Assembly (NCBI GenBank): GCA_003217035.1
Contig: QCHV01000006.1
Coordinates: 18,180 to 82,179 of the forward strand
From: Prochlorococcus sp. AG-402-G22
Lineage (GTDB): Bacteria; Cyanobacteriota; Cyanobacteriia; PCC-6307; Cyanobiaceae
Direction: 5' to 3'
DNA length: 64,000 nt
This document shows positions 29,746 through 43,188 of this stretch, piece by piece; position 1 is the first letter of the stretch, and every line of letters starts with the position of its first letter. A program made the translations under genes and the position numbers. A model generated the notes under the pieces. That model saw only the letters and a program-made list of their open reading frames with translations. It was not told the origin of the DNA and made no database searches.

Positions 29746-30672
29746 GTGGTTTCGAGTGTAATTGGTGCAACCGCCCCATTGCGTAGACCGGTTGACGCAG
29801 ATAAGGCAATGGATGCTTCTAAGAAGCTTCAAAGCCCTAATAAAATTAGAGGGTTTGGAAACTTCAAACGACGTTGGGGAACCATTGGGTTTATGTTTGC
29901 AATCCATGCCTTGACGGTATATGCGTTATTACCAAAGTTTTGGAGCTTGCAAGCCTTTAGTGCATTCATAATTCTCTATTGGATGACAGCATGCTTAGGA
30001 GTAACACTTGGATACCACAGATTGTTATCTCATCGTGCATTTAAAGTTCCTAAATGGCTAGAAAGGTTTTTTGCAACCTGCGGGGCTTTAAGTTGCCAAC
30101 ATGGCCCGATTGATTGGGTAGGGCTCCATCGTCACCACCACACTTTTTCAGATACAGATGCAGACCATCACAACAGCAATAAGGGGTTTTGGTGGAGTCA
30201 TATGGGATGGATGTTTGAAGAAGTGCCAGCTTTAAGTACCGTTCCAAGATTTACTGGCGATCTAGTCAAAGATCCATATTATATTTTTCTAAATAAATAC
30301 TTCTTAGCTCTCCAAATACCTCTAGGAGCATTCCTTTTTTGGATAGGAACTACAACTGGTGTAGGTGGATGGTCAATGGTTCTTTGGGGAATCCCTTTAC
30401 GACTCGTATTTGTATATCACATCACTTGGCTGGTAAATTCTGCAACTCATTGTTGGGGAAATGTAGTCTTTGAAAGTGGCGATAGTTCAAAAAATAATCC
30501 TTGGGTTGCAGCACTAACATTTGGTGAGGGGTGGCACAACAATCATCACGCTTATCCAAGCTCTGCCAAACAAGGTCTTCAAAGAGGTCAGATAGATCTA
30601 ACTTGGGAACATATACGCTTTTTAAAAGCCTTAGGCTTAGCTAAAAGAATTAGGCTCCCTATGACATCCTAA
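29746..30672 (+). CDS. desC: Acyl-lipid desaturase, probable delta-9 type
   Basis: Membrane di-iron fatty-acid desaturase. The three histidine boxes are HRLLSH (residues 91-96), HRHHH (128-132) and HNNHH (264-268), with hydrophobic segments before, between and after them. The pattern and 308-residue size match the DesC/stearoyl-CoA type that introduces the first double bond, rather than DesA or DesB. The start is taken as GTG at 29746; an ATG at 29809 would still keep all boxes. Electrons would come from ferredoxin in a cyanobacterium. It is divergent from the helix-turn-helix-like gene, and L9 follows after 42 bases. Confidence 0.9.
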   Translation: MVSSVIGATAPLRRPVDADKAMDASKKLQSPNKIRGFGNFKRRWGTIGFMFAIHALTVYALLPKFWSLQAFSAFIILYWMTACLGVTLGYHRLLSHRAFKVPKWLERFFATCGALSCQHGPIDWVGLHRHHHTFSDTDADHHNSNKGFWWSHMGWMFEEVPALSTVPRFTGDLVKDPYYIFLNKYFLALQIPLGAFLFWIGTTTGVGGWSMVLWGIPLRLVFVYHITWLVNSATHCWGNVVFESGDSSKNNPWVAALTFGEGWHNNHHAYPSSAKQGLQRGQIDLTWEHIRFLKALGLAKRIRLPMTS

Positions 30673-30714
30673 GATTATTGAAAGTGATCTGAAGATCCCA
30701 CACAAACACTAACT

Positions 30715-31173
30715 ATGGCTAAACGAGTTCAAGTAGTTCTTAAAGAAGACATCCTTAGCCTTGGAAAAGATGGCGATGTAGTTGAAGTTGCTCCAGGATA
30801 TGCTCGCAACTTCCTTCTTCCGCACGGCAAAGCATTACCTGTCACAGAGGCAGTAATGAAACAAGTTGAACATCGAAAAGCCAAGCAAAAAGAACAAGAA
30901 GCCGCCTTGAAAAAAGCAGCAATCGACTTTGAAACGGCTTTGAAAACCATTGGTCGTTTTACAGTTAAAAAACAAGTTGGTGAAGATGGAGTCTTATTTG
31001 GATCAGTAACAAATGGCGATATTGCCGAAGCAATTGAAACAGCCACAAAAAAAGAAATTGATAGGCGAACAATTAATGTTCCTGAAATTCATGGGACTGG
31101 AAAATATACAGTTCAAATTAAACTTCATAGTGAAGTTACTGCTGAAATTAATCTTGAGGTTGCTGGATACTAA
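30715..31173 (+). CDS. rplI: 50S ribosomal protein L9
   Basis: A 152-residue ribosomal protein with the N-terminal rRNA-binding domain ([28 protein letters not shown]), a central charged helix (residues about 50-78, Lys/Glu/Gln-rich) and a C-terminal domain. dnaB follows after 66 bases on the same strand, the common rplI-dnaB pairing. Confidence 0.98.
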   Translation: MAKRVQVVLKEDILSLGKDGDVVEVAPGYARNFLLPHGKALPVTEAVMKQVEHRKAKQKEQEAALKKAAIDFETALKTIGRFTVKKQVGEDGVLFGSVTNGDIAEAIETATKKEIDRRTINVPEIHGTGKYTVQIKLHSEVTAEINLEVAGY

Positions 31174-31239
31174 ATTACCTATATACCAATTGAATAATCA
31201 AAAGCATTGATCTACCTTCCCTAATTAATGAATATGTAA

Positions 31240-32655
31240 ATGGTTAGTGTTCCTTTCCCAAACAAAAGCGATTCTGACAATCGCAAAAAAAATTCTTCGA
31301 GGAAATATCAAAGTTCAGAGGAACCTAAATTTGAGGCTCAACAAGACCTAATTCCTCCACAAAATTTAGAAGCAGAAGAAGCAGTACTTGGTGGAATCTT
31401 ATTAGATCCAGATGCATTTAATAGAATTGCTGATTTAGTACAACCAGAGGCTTTTTACCTAAGTGCCCATCGAGAGATATTTCGAACTGCACTTATGCTT
31501 CATAGCCAAGGAAAACCAACAGATTTAACAGCAATGAGTGCATGGTTGGCAGATACAGGAGCTCTTGAAAAAGTTGGAGGCAATAGTCGTCTTGTGGAAC
31601 TTGTTGAAAGAGTTACATCAACAGCATCTATAGAACAAGTAGCTAAGTTAATAACTGACAAATTTGTCCGCAGAGAACTTATTCGATCTGGGAATGACGT
31701 AATTAAGCTTAGTTTTGATCAAAATATGCCTACAGAAGAAGTTTTAGATAAAGCAGAGCAAAAGATTTTTGCGATTAGTCAAGAACAACCGTCAAAAGGA
31801 CTGATTCCCACAGCAGAAATTCTCACATCAACTTTTAATGAAATTGAAAGCCGTTCGTTAGGAACATCTGTAGCTGGATTGCCAGTGAACTTCTATGACC
31901 TTGATGCAATGACTCAAGGACTACAACGAAGTGATCTCATTATTGTTGCAGGGAGACCAGCCATGGGGAAAACATCAATTGTTCTAAACCTGGCAAAAAA
32001 TGTTGCACAGCTCCATGAACTTCCTGTTTGTGTATTCAGTCTAGAAATGAGCAAAGAGCAATTGACTTATCGACTGCTCTCAATGGAAGTAGGCATTGAA
32101 AGTGGAAGACTAAGAACAGGTCGCCTAAGTCAAGAAGAATGGCCTTTACTAGGACAAGGTATAAACACACTTGGCCAATTACCAATTTTTATTGATGACA
32201 AGCCTAATTCAGGTGTATTAGAGATGAGGTCACTATGTCGAAGGTTAATTGCTGAACAAGGTAAAGAATTAGGTCTCATTGTTATTGACTATTTACAACT
32301 AATGGAAGGGTCTACTCCTGATAACAGAGTTCAAGAACTTTCAAGAATTACAAGGGGACTAAAAGGAATGGCAAGAGAATTAAAAGTGCCTGTGATAGCT
32401 TTATCTCAACTTAGTAGAGGAGTTGAATCTCGTACAAATAAAAGACCAATGCTTAGTGACCTTAGAGAATCAGGCTCAATCGAACAAGATGCAGATTTGG
32501 TCCTAATGATTTATAGAGATGAGTACTACAACCCTGAGACACCTGATAGAGGGGTTACTGAAGTAATAGTGACAAAGCATAGAAATGGTCCAGTAGGTAC
32601 GGTCAAATTACTATTTGAGCCACAATTCACTAGGTTTAGAAATCTTGCAAACTAA
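31240..32655 (+). CDS. dnaB: Replicative DNA helicase
   Basis: Hexameric 5'-3' helicase at the replication fork. The N-terminal collar domain begins about residue 40 (PPQNLEAEEAVLGGILLDP). The RecA-like domain has Walker A GRPAMGKTS at residues 238-246 and Walker B LIVIDYLQLM; SQLSRGVESR and DLRESGSIEQDADLVLMIYR are conserved motor motifs. At 471 residues it has no intein, unlike some cyanobacterial DnaB proteins. The N-terminal 35 residues are polar and variable. It lies between rplI and mnmG on the same strand. Confidence 0.97.
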   Translation: MVSVPFPNKSDSDNRKKNSSRKYQSSEEPKFEAQQDLIPPQNLEAEEAVLGGILLDPDAFNRIADLVQPEAFYLSAHREIFRTALMLHSQGKPTDLTAMSAWLADTGALEKVGGNSRLVELVERVTSTASIEQVAKLITDKFVRRELIRSGNDVIKLSFDQNMPTEEVLDKAEQKIFAISQEQPSKGLIPTAEILTSTFNEIESRSLGTSVAGLPVNFYDLDAMTQGLQRSDLIIVAGRPAMGKTSIVLNLAKNVAQLHELPVCVFSLEMSKEQLTYRLLSMEVGIESGRLRTGRLSQEEWPLLGQGINTLGQLPIFIDDKPNSGVLEMRSLCRRLIAEQGKELGLIVIDYLQLMEGSTPDNRVQELSRITRGLKGMARELKVPVIALSQLSRGVESRTNKRPMLSDLRESGSIEQDADLVLMIYRDEYYNPETPDRGVTEVIVTKHRNGPVGTVKLLFEPQFTRFRNLAN

Positions 32656-32695
32656 CCAAAGCCAAAAGGAAAAATGAAACTTTAAAAAGAGAAAG

Positions 32696-34660
32696 ATGAT
32701 TGATTCAAATGAAAGTTTTGATGTAATAGTCGTAGGAGGCGGTCATGCCGGTTGTGAAGCTGCATTGACTTCAGCTCGACTCGGCTTATCAACTGCTTTA
32801 TTTACACTCAATCTCGACCGGATTGCCTGGCAACCTTGCAATCCTGCTGTTGGGGGGCCAGCCAAAAGTCAACTAGTACATGAAGTCGATGCACTTGGAG
32901 GAGTAATAGGCCAATTAGCAGACTCAACAGCTATTCAAAAAAGAATCCTTAATGCAAGTAGAGGACCTGCAGTTTGGGCATTACGTGCTCAAACTGACAA
33001 AAGGAAATATTCCAGTGAAATGCTGCAACTACTTCAAAACACACCAAATCTTACTCTTAGAGAAGCAATGGTTACAGATCTTGAAGTAGACCTAGAAAAT
33101 CTCAATACGTCTATAAAAGACCGAATTGGCTCTATCAAAGGAATCAAGACCTATTTTGGAAGTACTTATCAGGCTAAAGCCGTAATTCTCACAACTGGAA
33201 CATTTCTTAGAGGAAAAATATGGATAGGGAATCAATCCATGGCAGCTGGTAGAGCAGGAGAACAACCCGCAGAAGGTCTTACAGAAGCACTGCAAAAACT
33301 AGGTTTCACAACAAATAGACTTAAAACAGGAACTCCCGCCAGAGTAGATCGCAGAAGCATTAAATTTGACTCCCTGGAAGAGCAACAAAGCGATGCAGAA
33401 AATCGTTTTTTTTCATTTGACCCAATGGCATGGTTTTCGGGAGAGCAAATAAGTTGTCATATAACACGTACCACAAAGACCACACATCAATTGATTAAAG
33501 ACAATCTTCATTTAACACCTATTTATGGAGGGTTTATTGAGAGTGTTGGGCCTCGTTATTGTCCGTCAATTGAAGATAAGATCGTTCGATTTGCGGATAA
33601 GGATTCACATCAAATTTTTCTTGAACCTGAAGGACTAAATACTCCTGAGATCTATGTTCAAGGTTTTTCTACTGGTCTTCCTGAGAAAATCCAGCTTAGT
33701 CTTCTTCAAACACTACCTGGACTTGAAAATTGCATAATGCTTCGACCAGCCTACGCAGTTGAATATGACTACCTTCCCGCAACACAACTCCTACCTTCGT
33801 TAGAGACAAAGAGAATACAAGGATTATTTAGTGCAGGACAGCTAAATGGAACCACAGGATATGAAGAAGCAGCTGCTCAAGGCTTAGTAGCAGGAATCAA
33901 TGCAAATCAATTAATCAAAAAGCAGGAATCCATTCATTTTTCTCGAGAAGAAAGTTATATCGGAACAATGATTGATGATCTAGTTCATAAAGACCTACAT
34001 GAACCATATCGAGTATTAACAAGCCGAAGTGAATATCGTCTTGTACTTAGAGGAGACAATGCGGATAGACGACTTACCCCTCTAGGATACAAATTGGGTT
34101 TAATTGATAAACGCCGTTGGGAGATTTTTCAAAAGAAGCAACAAGCTCTAATATTAGAGAAAGAGCGTCTAGAAAATCAAAGAATAAAAGCCAGCGATCC
34201 ATTAGCTTCATGCCTTGAAAAAGAGACAGGTGCTGCAATTAAAGGTTCAATAAGTCTTGCAAATTTACTCCGCAGACCAGGGGTTCATACTTCGACTCTA
34301 ATCAAACATAAACTTGCAAAAGATAGTCTCCCATTAGACGTAAGAGAAGGAGCCGAAATAGATATTAAATACAGTGGTTATCTACAACGTCAGATAGCAC
34401 AAATAGATCAAATTAAAAAACAAACTCAAAGACCCATTCCTGAAGAAGTAGATTTCAATAATATAAAAACCCTGTCGCGAGAAGCTCGCGAGAAGCTAAG
34501 TAAAAATAGACCAAAAAACTTTGGAGAAGCCACTTTAATTGCAGGTGTTAGCAAAGCTGATCTAACGGCACTTTTAGTCTGGCTCAAAATCGAGCATCAA
34601 AAGACTTTAGAGCGACGTAAATCAAATAAAGAATATAAAACGTCTGGAGGAGTGTGCTGA
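32696..34660 (+). CDS. mnmG: tRNA uridine-5-carboxymethylaminomethyl modification enzyme
   Basis: With MnmE, it installs the aminomethyl-type modification at wobble U34 of several tRNAs. FAD-binding [11 protein letters not shown] lies at residues 13-23, and the conserved segments [38 protein letters not shown] and [13 protein letters not shown] ([18 protein letters not shown]) are present. The 654-residue length is standard. The stop overlaps the GTG of the chorismate-lyase-like gene by seven bases. A strong 7-bp hairpin falls in the coding sequence at 34475-34491. Confidence 0.97.
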   Translation: MIDSNESFDVIVVGGGHAGCEAALTSARLGLSTALFTLNLDRIAWQPCNPAVGGPAKSQLVHEVDALGGVIGQLADSTAIQKRILNASRGPAVWALRAQTDKRKYSSEMLQLLQNTPNLTLREAMVTDLEVDLENLNTSIKDRIGSIKGIKTYFGSTYQAKAVILTTGTFLRGKIWIGNQSMAAGRAGEQPAEGLTEALQKLGFTTNRLKTGTPARVDRRSIKFDSLEEQQSDAENRFFSFDPMAWFSGEQISCHITRTTKTTHQLIKDNLHLTPIYGGFIESVGPRYCPSIEDKIVRFADKDSHQIFLEPEGLNTPEIYVQGFSTGLPEKIQLSLLQTLPGLENCIMLRPAYAVEYDYLPATQLLPSLETKRIQGLFSAGQLNGTTGYEEAAAQGLVAGINANQLIKKQESIHFSREESYIGTMIDDLVHKDLHEPYRVLTSRSEYRLVLRGDNADRRLTPLGYKLGLIDKRRWEIFQKKQQALILEKERLENQRIKASDPLASCLEKETGAAIKGSISLANLLRRPGVHTSTLIKHKLAKDSLPLDVREGAEIDIKYSGYLQRQIAQIDQIKKQTQRPIPEEVDFNNIKTLSREAREKLSKNRPKNFGEATLIAGVSKADLTALLVWLKIEHQKTLERRKSNKEYKTSGGVC

Positions 34661-35247
34661 AAAAACAACTTCTCACTTCTCCAAAAATTATTTGGGAAGC
34701 CCCTACCGAATCAGTATTATCAGGCCAAGCAACTCAAAAACTTTCGGGTGCTTGGCAAATAATGCTATTAGGTGATGGAAGTCCAACTCGCCATCTAAAT
34801 CTTTTAACTGGTCACAAAGTAAAGGTAAAGTTAATAGCTATGCAAGCAGAGGAAAAGCAAGTTGAAGAAGCTCCAGTGGAAGTCAAAGAACTAATACCAC
34901 CATTGATCAGACGTCAAGTTTGGCTTAGTTGTAGGTCGCAAACTCTTGCATGGGCAGAAAGTTGGTGGAATCAAAAAGAAGCAGAGCATCATCTAAAAAA
35001 TAAAGAGCAACCCATTTGGGATAGTCTGACTAAAGGACGATCAGAATTATTTCGTGAAGTCGATGGACTGGCGCTAGTAAATGCAAGTTGGCTTGAAAAA
35101 GAGTTTCAACAAAAAGGTCCTTTCTGGAGTAGACATTACCGATTCTTTCGTCAAGAAAAAGAGCTAACTGTTATTAGAGAAGTATTTAGTCCTGATCTTG
35201 AAACCTGGCTAGGTCCTGCACTACGCGAAAAATCTAACATTAATTAG
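34654..35247 (+). CDS. Chorismate lyase-like protein
   Basis: A 197-residue protein resembling the cyanobacterial DUF98/chorismate-lyase group, which is thought to release 4-hydroxybenzoate from chorismate for plastoquinone synthesis. Supporting segments are [45 protein letters not shown] and [26 protein letters not shown], which fit the lyase fold with its Arg/Glu product pocket. The start is GTG at 34654 within the mnmG end; GGAGG lies only three bases upstream, tight spacing. Assignment is by recalled similarity. It converges on an unknown gene, the coding ends overlapping by eight bases. Confidence 0.72.
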   Translation: MLKKQLLTSPKIIWEAPTESVLSGQATQKLSGAWQIMLLGDGSPTRHLNLLTGHKVKVKLIAMQAEEKQVEEAPVEVKELIPPLIRRQVWLSCRSQTLAWAESWWNQKEAEHHLKNKEQPIWDSLTKGRSELFREVDGLALVNASWLEKEFQQKGPFWSRHYRFFRQEKELTVIREVFSPDLETWLGPALREKSNIN

Positions 35248-35761
35248 TTTTTCTACGACTAGATTTAGGTAGAGGACGAGTAAAAGAATCTTCTCTTTGA
35301 TTTTGAGGCATAAAGTCTTCTGCTGACTTTGCCTTTCTTTCATTCTGAGGGCGTTGCCACCTATCAATTTTAAAAGAAGATTCATCAGGCCACAAATCTG
35401 AAGAATCCAATTCCTTAGACTTAGCAGTCGATGCAATTGCTTTTGGCATTCTTAAAGAAATAGCCTGAAGGGGCTTTTTCTTCCTCAAAGAAGAATCTTC
35501 AGGATGAAGGTCTAAGTCAGAATCTTCCATCCAGTCATCCTCTTCTTCAAAAAACCAGTCCAGTTTCTCACCAACCCATCGACCAACATTCTCAAAACCA
35601 GAACGATTACTACCCAAATTAGCTTGTTTTCTTTGCCCAGGACGATTCCCAGACACTCCATCAACGAATTGCCTCCCTGTCTCAATCAATTTATCAACTC
35701 TTCGGTCCAAAGGATCCTGGGAACGACTCCTGCGACTAATTGGCTGACGATTGACATGCAT
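35240..35761 (-). CDS. Unknown charged, probably disordered protein
   Basis: A 173-residue protein I do not recognise. The first 45 residues are Arg-rich (RRSRSQDPLDRRVDKLIETGRQ); the middle has an aromatic and acidic patch (VGRWVGEKLDWFFEEEDDWMEDSDLDLHPED), and the C-terminus is rich in Lys/Arg/Ser/Pro. No membrane segment or catalytic motif is visible, and much of it should be disordered. Nucleic-acid binding is conceivable from composition but unsupported. The ATG at 35761 is the start. It overlaps the end of the chorismate-lyase-like gene and lies downstream of the SprT-like gene on the same strand. Confidence 0.6.
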   Translation of the reverse strand: MHVNRQPISRRSRSQDPLDRRVDKLIETGRQFVDGVSGNRPGQRKQANLGSNRSGFENVGRWVGEKLDWFFEEEDDWMEDSDLDLHPEDSSLRKKKPLQAISLRMPKAIASTAKSKELDSSDLWPDESSFKIDRWQRPQNERKAKSAEDFMPQNQREDSFTRPLPKSSRRKTN

Positions 35762-35819
35762 TGAACAAACTTAATAATGTTTAGCTTTAAAGAGAACTGA
35801 AGTTTATAAATCGACTAAA

Positions 35820-36368
35820 TCAAACCTCAGTCGAAATAGGTTCATAGGACAACACACAGCTCATATTCCATTTTCCACCATATTTTGCGTCGCAACACTG
35901 CTTACAAGCGGCTCCACGCACTAATTTTTTGTAAGGGAAGCGCAAACCACAAGAGGGACAAATAGCCCACCACTTTGGCGGTTGTATAGGTACAGGATAT
36001 TTGTGTCGCACACTAATTTGAAAATCATTCTGCAAAGAATTGATTAAATCCATACGTTTGCGAAAGTTAGGCCCATGAACTTCTCTTAATCCCAAAACCA
36101 AATCAATCCATGCGTGGATCATCTCATGACAAAGTGTGCTTTCTACAGCACTGTGGGGCAAATTTCCCAGGACTGGGCTTGATAAAACAATCTCACAAAA
36201 TTTCTGCCTAGATTTATTCAAGCCTCGACGATACAATCCAGCCGTATTTCTTAATTTTCGATCACTCCATCTCACAGAAACTAAAGGCTTAAAGCCTTGA
36301 ACAAGCAAACCATCGAAATATTTTCTATTAAAACGATGAAATATCGGAAGCAGTGGAACCAATGACAT
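35820..36368 (-). CDS. SprT-like zinc metalloprotein
   Basis: A 182-residue SprT/SprT-like domain protein. The zinc-dependent metallopeptidase signature HEMIHAWIDLVLGLREVHGPNFRKRM provides the HExxH and downstream His. A C-terminal zinc ribbon (CPSCGLRFPYKKLVRGAACKQCC, with pairs of Cys) follows. Eukaryotic relatives (Spartan/SPRTN) degrade DNA-protein crosslinks; bacterial SprT function is poorly defined, so the substrate is unknown. The ATG at 36368 is used rather than the TTG one codon upstream. It is divergent from the NTF2-like gene. Confidence 0.85.
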   Translation of the reverse strand: MSLVPLLPIFHRFNRKYFDGLLVQGFKPLVSVRWSDRKLRNTAGLYRRGLNKSRQKFCEIVLSSPVLGNLPHSAVESTLCHEMIHAWIDLVLGLREVHGPNFRKRMDLINSLQNDFQISVRHKYPVPIQPPKWWAICPSCGLRFPYKKLVRGAACKQCCDAKYGGKWNMSCVLSYEPISTEV

Positions 36369-36487
36369 CAATCATTTCGGGCAATGCCCTTTGCTAAGCA
36401 ATAACATTCTGTCTATAAATTAGTGACTAGAGAACACTCTGCTTTCTAAAGTTAGTAAGTAAAACCCCTTTAAAGAAGATTTCACCA

Positions 36488-39180
<2,693 letters not shown>

Positions 39181-39184
<4 letters not shown>

Positions 39185-39804
39185 CTAGGAGAATCAAGTT
39201 CGGGGAAAGTGTTCTTTGCTGCTCTTCCCAAGAAGAGAACTACGCCTAATGTGGAAAGAATTCCTAATAAGCTATATGAAAAAGAAAACAAGTCATCTTT
39301 ACTCTCAAGAATAGAACTAAATCTAGTAATATCACCAGCTAAAGCTCCAAGACTGCAATAAAGTATAGTTCCAGGTAAAATGCCAATTAATCCCAGCATA
39401 AATCTTCTAAATGAAATATTACTAACTCCATAAGCTAAGTTAAGAAGTCCAAAAGGAAACAATGGCGAAAGTCTAGTCATAAGAATAAAAAGCAATCCCT
39501 GTTTAGATGAAACATTTTGAATAAATTTTAATCTTGAACTAGACTCAATCTTACTTAATGCGAGTTTACTTAAGAATATTCTGCACAAAGAAAATGTTAG
39601 GATTGCGCCAGAGAATGCTCCTAAAAATACCAAAAGGCTTCCAAGAAATTTTCCGTAAACTAAGCCTGCAAACATAGAAAGCCAAGAGCCTGGCAAAAGA
39701 AGAGTTACCCAAGCAGCATAAAAAATTATAAATACAAATAAGCCAAAGGGAGAACTAAAAAATTGAACCTGGGTATCTAATAAGTTCTTTAATAAAGAGA
39801 GCAT
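39181..39804 (-). CDS. TVP38/TMEM64 family membrane protein
   Basis: A 207-residue protein with about five hydrophobic segments: near residues 19-38, 42-62, 64-85, 137-160 and 170-196. The SNARE-associated (DedA/TVP38) signature is in the middle, with LLPGSWLSMFAGLVYG and a conserved LTRLSPLFPFGLLNLAYG segment typical of the family. Members are implicated in membrane homeostasis or lipid scrambling, including thylakoid-associated ones in algae; the specific role is unknown. valS starts eight bases upstream of its start on the same strand. Confidence 0.83.
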
Positions 39805-39811
39805 TTACTAA

Positions 39812-42613
39812 TCAATCCAAACCAGAGATTCTTTTGCTAACTAAGTTTGCCTGCGACTTAGCCGCTAACAACTTAACTTTGCATTCTTCAATTACAACTT
39901 GAGGCGCTTTGTCAAGAAAACTTTTATTTTCCAATCTTTTTGAAAGGCTATATATTTCTTTTTGGGCTTTGCTTAAATCTTTCTCAAGTCGAGTGCGTAA
40001 TGCTGCTAGATCTACCAATCCTTCAATCGGCAAAAGAACTTCTAACTCTCCAGAAACTCCTGCCAAGGCTTTAATAGAAGGCTTGCCTAACAGCTCTTGA
40101 GGATGTAATACTTCAACTTTATTAGCTCTGGTAAGAGACTGAATATCATCAGTTGATTTCTTCAAGGTTTCTGCAAGTACATTGTTTTTAGTAATAAAGC
40201 AAACAGGGATTTTTTGAGAAGGTTTCAATCCAGCTTCAGCCCTCAGGTTTCTAACTAATCGAATAGAGGAAAATAACTCTGAAAAAGAGTTTTCTAATTT
40301 TTTATCCAAATATTCTTCCTTTAAATCAGGCCAAGGCTGTAAAGCAAGAAGATTGTCTTCTGATAAACCTGTCACACCATGCCAAAGTTCTTCTGTTAAA
40401 TGAGGCATAAGAGGGTGAAGCATCGCCAAAAGTTCTCTTAAAACCTTAAAAATTACTTTTTGTGCATTTTTCTGATCTAATTCTTGATGGTTAGTCAAGC
40501 TCTCGCCAGGGTTTAATCTCCTCTTAACTAATTCTAAATACCAATCACAGAAATCATTCCAACTAAACTCATAAAGACCTTTTGCAGCTTCACCAAGACG
40601 ATAATCAGAATATCTTTGAGATATTTCAAAATTAGTTCTTGAAAGCCTAGATAAAATCCACTTATCAGCAAGTTGCAATTGATCTAAATCTAAATCTTCA
40701 AATGTTTCATCGAAAGTTGTATTTCCAAGATTAATTAAAGCAAATCTAGTGGCATTCCAGAGCTTATTGGCAAAATTTCTTGATGCCTCAATAGTTGCGG
40801 AACTCTCTGTATTGCGATCATAATCAAGGCGAATATCTTGCCCAGCCCCTGCCACTTCTTTAACTAAAGCAAATCGTAAAGCATCTGTTCCATAGCGATC
40901 GATTAATGACAGCGGATCTATTCCATTTCCAAGACTTTTACTCATCTTGCGATTGTGCTCATCTCTTACCAGTCCATGGATATAAACATCTGAAAAAGGC
41001 ATCCTGCCAGTAAAAGAACCAGCCATCATTGTCATTCTCGCAACCCAGAAAAAGATGATGTCAAATCCGGTTACGAGGGTATTCGTGGGATACCAACAAT
41101 TAAAATCAGAATGATTTTCTTCAGGCCATCCCAAAGTAGAAAAAGGCCATAAACCACTTGAGAACCAAGTATCTAAAACATCTTCATCCTGCTTAATTTG
41201 AGCAGCATCTCCGAATTTTTCACGTGCCTTGCACCTGGCTTCGGCTTCTGAACGAGCAACTACAAAAGGTGTCTCATCAGTCAATCTTTGATCTGTTTCA
41301 CTAATAACAAACCATGCTGGGATTCGATGCCCCCACCACAACTGTCTGCTAATACACCAATCCCGAATACCTGTTAACCAATCTCGATAAACTTTTTCCC
41401 ATCGTGCTGGAACAAATTTTGGTTCACCTTTGACAAGATGGGCTAAACATCTATCAGCCATGGGCTGCATTCGAACAAACCATTGGGTTGATAGAAGTGG
41501 CTCAACTGGGACTTTGCCTCTATCTGAGAAAGGGACGGTATGTTTATATGGCTCAACTTTTGATAATAAAGAAAGATCTTTTAAAGCTGATACCACTGCT
41601 TCACGTGCTTCAAAACGATCAAGTCCTTCAAATTGACCAGCCAATTTATTCATCGTGCCGTCTTTATTCATAACGGTAATCTGAGGCAACTGATGCCTCT
41701 GGCCAATTGAAAAATCATTTGGATCGTGAGCAGGAGTTACTTTTACGCAACCTGTGCCAAAATCTCTATCAACATGATCATCTGCAATAACTGGAATTTC
41801 TCTCCCAATAAAAGGCAAAATTAATGTCTGGCCAATAAGATTCTGGTATCGTTCATCAGAAGGATTAACAGCAACAGCAACATCTCCAAGCATTGTTTCC
41901 GGACGAGTAGTTGCAACTTCAAGATGAGTAATTCCATTCTCAGAAGGGCCATTTGTTAATGGATATCGAAAATGCCATAAAAAACCATCTACCTCTTTCA
42001 TTTCAACTTCCAAATCACTAACTGCTGATTCTGAAGCTGGACACCAATTAACCAAATATTCACCTCTATATATTTGACCTTGTTCATATAAGCGAACAAA
42101 AGCCTCTGAAACAGCCTTGCTCAACCTCTCGTCCATAGTGAATCTTTCTCTGCTCCAATCAACTGAATATCCCAAACGTCTAAGTTGACCAACAATCTTA
42201 CCTCCACTCTCTGCTTTCCAATCCCAAGCCCTTTTTAAAAAAAGTTCTCTTCCTAATTGTTCTCGATTAATTCCTTCATCTTTCAATTGCTTTTCCAAAA
42301 TTGTTTGTACAGCAATTGATGCATGATCAGTTCCTGGTAAACACAGAACATTCTTACCCTTCAAGCGCTGAAACCTAACAATAGTGTCAATAAGAGCTGT
42401 ATTGAAAGCATGCCCCATATGAAGACTCCCAGTTACATTAGGGGGAGGAATTACTAGTGAAAAAGGCTCTCCAGGATCATTAGGGTCTGGCTTAAAAGCA
42501 TCAAGTTCATCCCATAACCTTTGCCATCTTGCTTCAGTCCCCTTTGGGTCATAAGTCTTAGGCAAGGCATTCTCTTGTTGCCTTAACTCTTGTTTTCCTG
42601 AATGATCTTCCAC
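39812..42613 (-). CDS. valS: Valyl-tRNA synthetase
   Basis: Class I synthetase charging tRNA-Val. The HIGH-type motif is HMGHAFN in [24 protein letters not shown] is the second catalytic motif, and the insertion between them carries the CP1 editing domain ([29 protein letters not shown]). A C-terminal coiled coil (residues about 870-930) is present as usual. The start is GTG at 42613. It is 933 residues long. A tRNA-Val(UAC) gene, the enzyme's substrate, lies about 1.2 kb away on the same strand at 43830. Confidence 0.97.
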   Translation of the reverse strand: MEDHSGKQELRQQENALPKTYDPKGTEARWQRLWDELDAFKPDPNDPGEPFSLVIPPPNVTGSLHMGHAFNTALIDTIVRFQRLKGKNVLCLPGTDHASIAVQTILEKQLKDEGINREQLGRELFLKRAWDWKAESGGKIVGQLRRLGYSVDWSRERFTMDERLSKAVSEAFVRLYEQGQIYRGEYLVNWCPASESAVSDLEVEMKEVDGFLWHFRYPLTNGPSENGITHLEVATTRPETMLGDVAVAVNPSDERYQNLIGQTLILPFIGREIPVIADDHVDRDFGTGCVKVTPAHDPNDFSIGQRHQLPQITVMNKDGTMNKLAGQFEGLDRFEAREAVVSALKDLSLLSKVEPYKHTVPFSDRGKVPVEPLLSTQWFVRMQPMADRCLAHLVKGEPKFVPARWEKVYRDWLTGIRDWCISRQLWWGHRIPAWFVISETDQRLTDETPFVVARSEAEARCKAREKFGDAAQIKQDEDVLDTWFSSGLWPFSTLGWPEENHSDFNCWYPTNTLVTGFDIIFFWVARMTMMAGSFTGRMPFSDVYIHGLVRDEHNRKMSKSLGNGIDPLSLIDRYGTDALRFALVKEVAGAGQDIRLDYDRNTESSATIEASRNFANKLWNATRFALINLGNTTFDETFEDLDLDQLQLADKWILSRLSRTNFEISQRYSDYRLGEAAKGLYEFSWNDFCDWYLELVKRRLNPGESLTNHQELDQKNAQKVIFKVLRELLAMLHPLMPHLTEELWHGVTGLSEDNLLALQPWPDLKEEYLDKKLENSFSELFSSIRLVRNLRAEAGLKPSQKIPVCFITKNNVLAETLKKSTDDIQSLTRANKVEVLHPQELLGKPSIKALAGVSGELEVLLPIEGLVDLAALRTRLEKDLSKAQKEIYSLSKRLENKSFLDKAPQVVIEECKVKLLAAKSQANLVSKRISGLD

Positions 42614-42672
42614 TTACGAAATATTTAAAGCATGATTGCAAACACTAATTAAATTCTATGTTGTTGCACAAA

Positions 42673-43131
42673 TCAACTGCCACTTTCTGAAGATTTCCAA
42701 GGAATAGAAATAATTCCATCATTTAAGTCCCAAGTTGATTGATCAAGCGATGCCTTTTCTTGCAATCCAACTTGATGTAAAGCCTCTTGTGCTTTTTGGA
42801 AGGTTATTTCCTCATTAGGACCAAGCGGTAGGGCTATGATTTTTTTCTCGGCTGGGTCTGCCATCAAATGAATAGAAAGAATTTCAATAGTTCTCTCAAA
42901 GAAAATCTTTCTCATACGAGTAGTTAAAGGAATACCTAGAGATTCGGCAAATAATTCCAGACTTTCTCTTTGACCCGATAAACCACAATTTAAAGCAACC
43001 CAAATCAAAAACTTTGCCCAGCTATCTGGAGTCCATAAGGGCTGAAAATTATTTCTTTTGCTTCTAACTAATTCATTAAATGCAAATTCAAACACTTTTG
43101 CTTGAATGATTGTTTTTTCTGATTTTGTCAT
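42673..43131 (-). CDS. Conserved-looking unknown protein
   Basis: A 152-residue protein I do not recognise. Features include an N-terminal helical segment (AKVFEFAFNELVRSKRNN), FQPLWTPDSWAKFLIWVALNCGLSG, and a C-terminal acidic strand-like part ending WKSSESGS. There is no signal peptide, and the tryptophan-rich hydrophobic stretches are too short for clear membrane helices. The gene lies upstream of valS on the same strand with 59 bases between, so cotranscription is possible. It is divergent from the 85-residue acidic gene. Function is unknown. Confidence 0.6.
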   Translation of the reverse strand: MTKSEKTIIQAKVFEFAFNELVRSKRNNFQPLWTPDSWAKFLIWVALNCGLSGQRESLELFAESLGIPLTTRMRKIFFERTIEILSIHLMADPAEKKIIALPLGPNEEITFQKAQEALHQVGLQEKASLDQSTWDLNDGIISIPWKSSESGS

Positions 43132-43188
43132 GGCAATAAGTCCAATTTATATAAAATCAAACTGAATGATCTTGAAATAGTACTAAAA

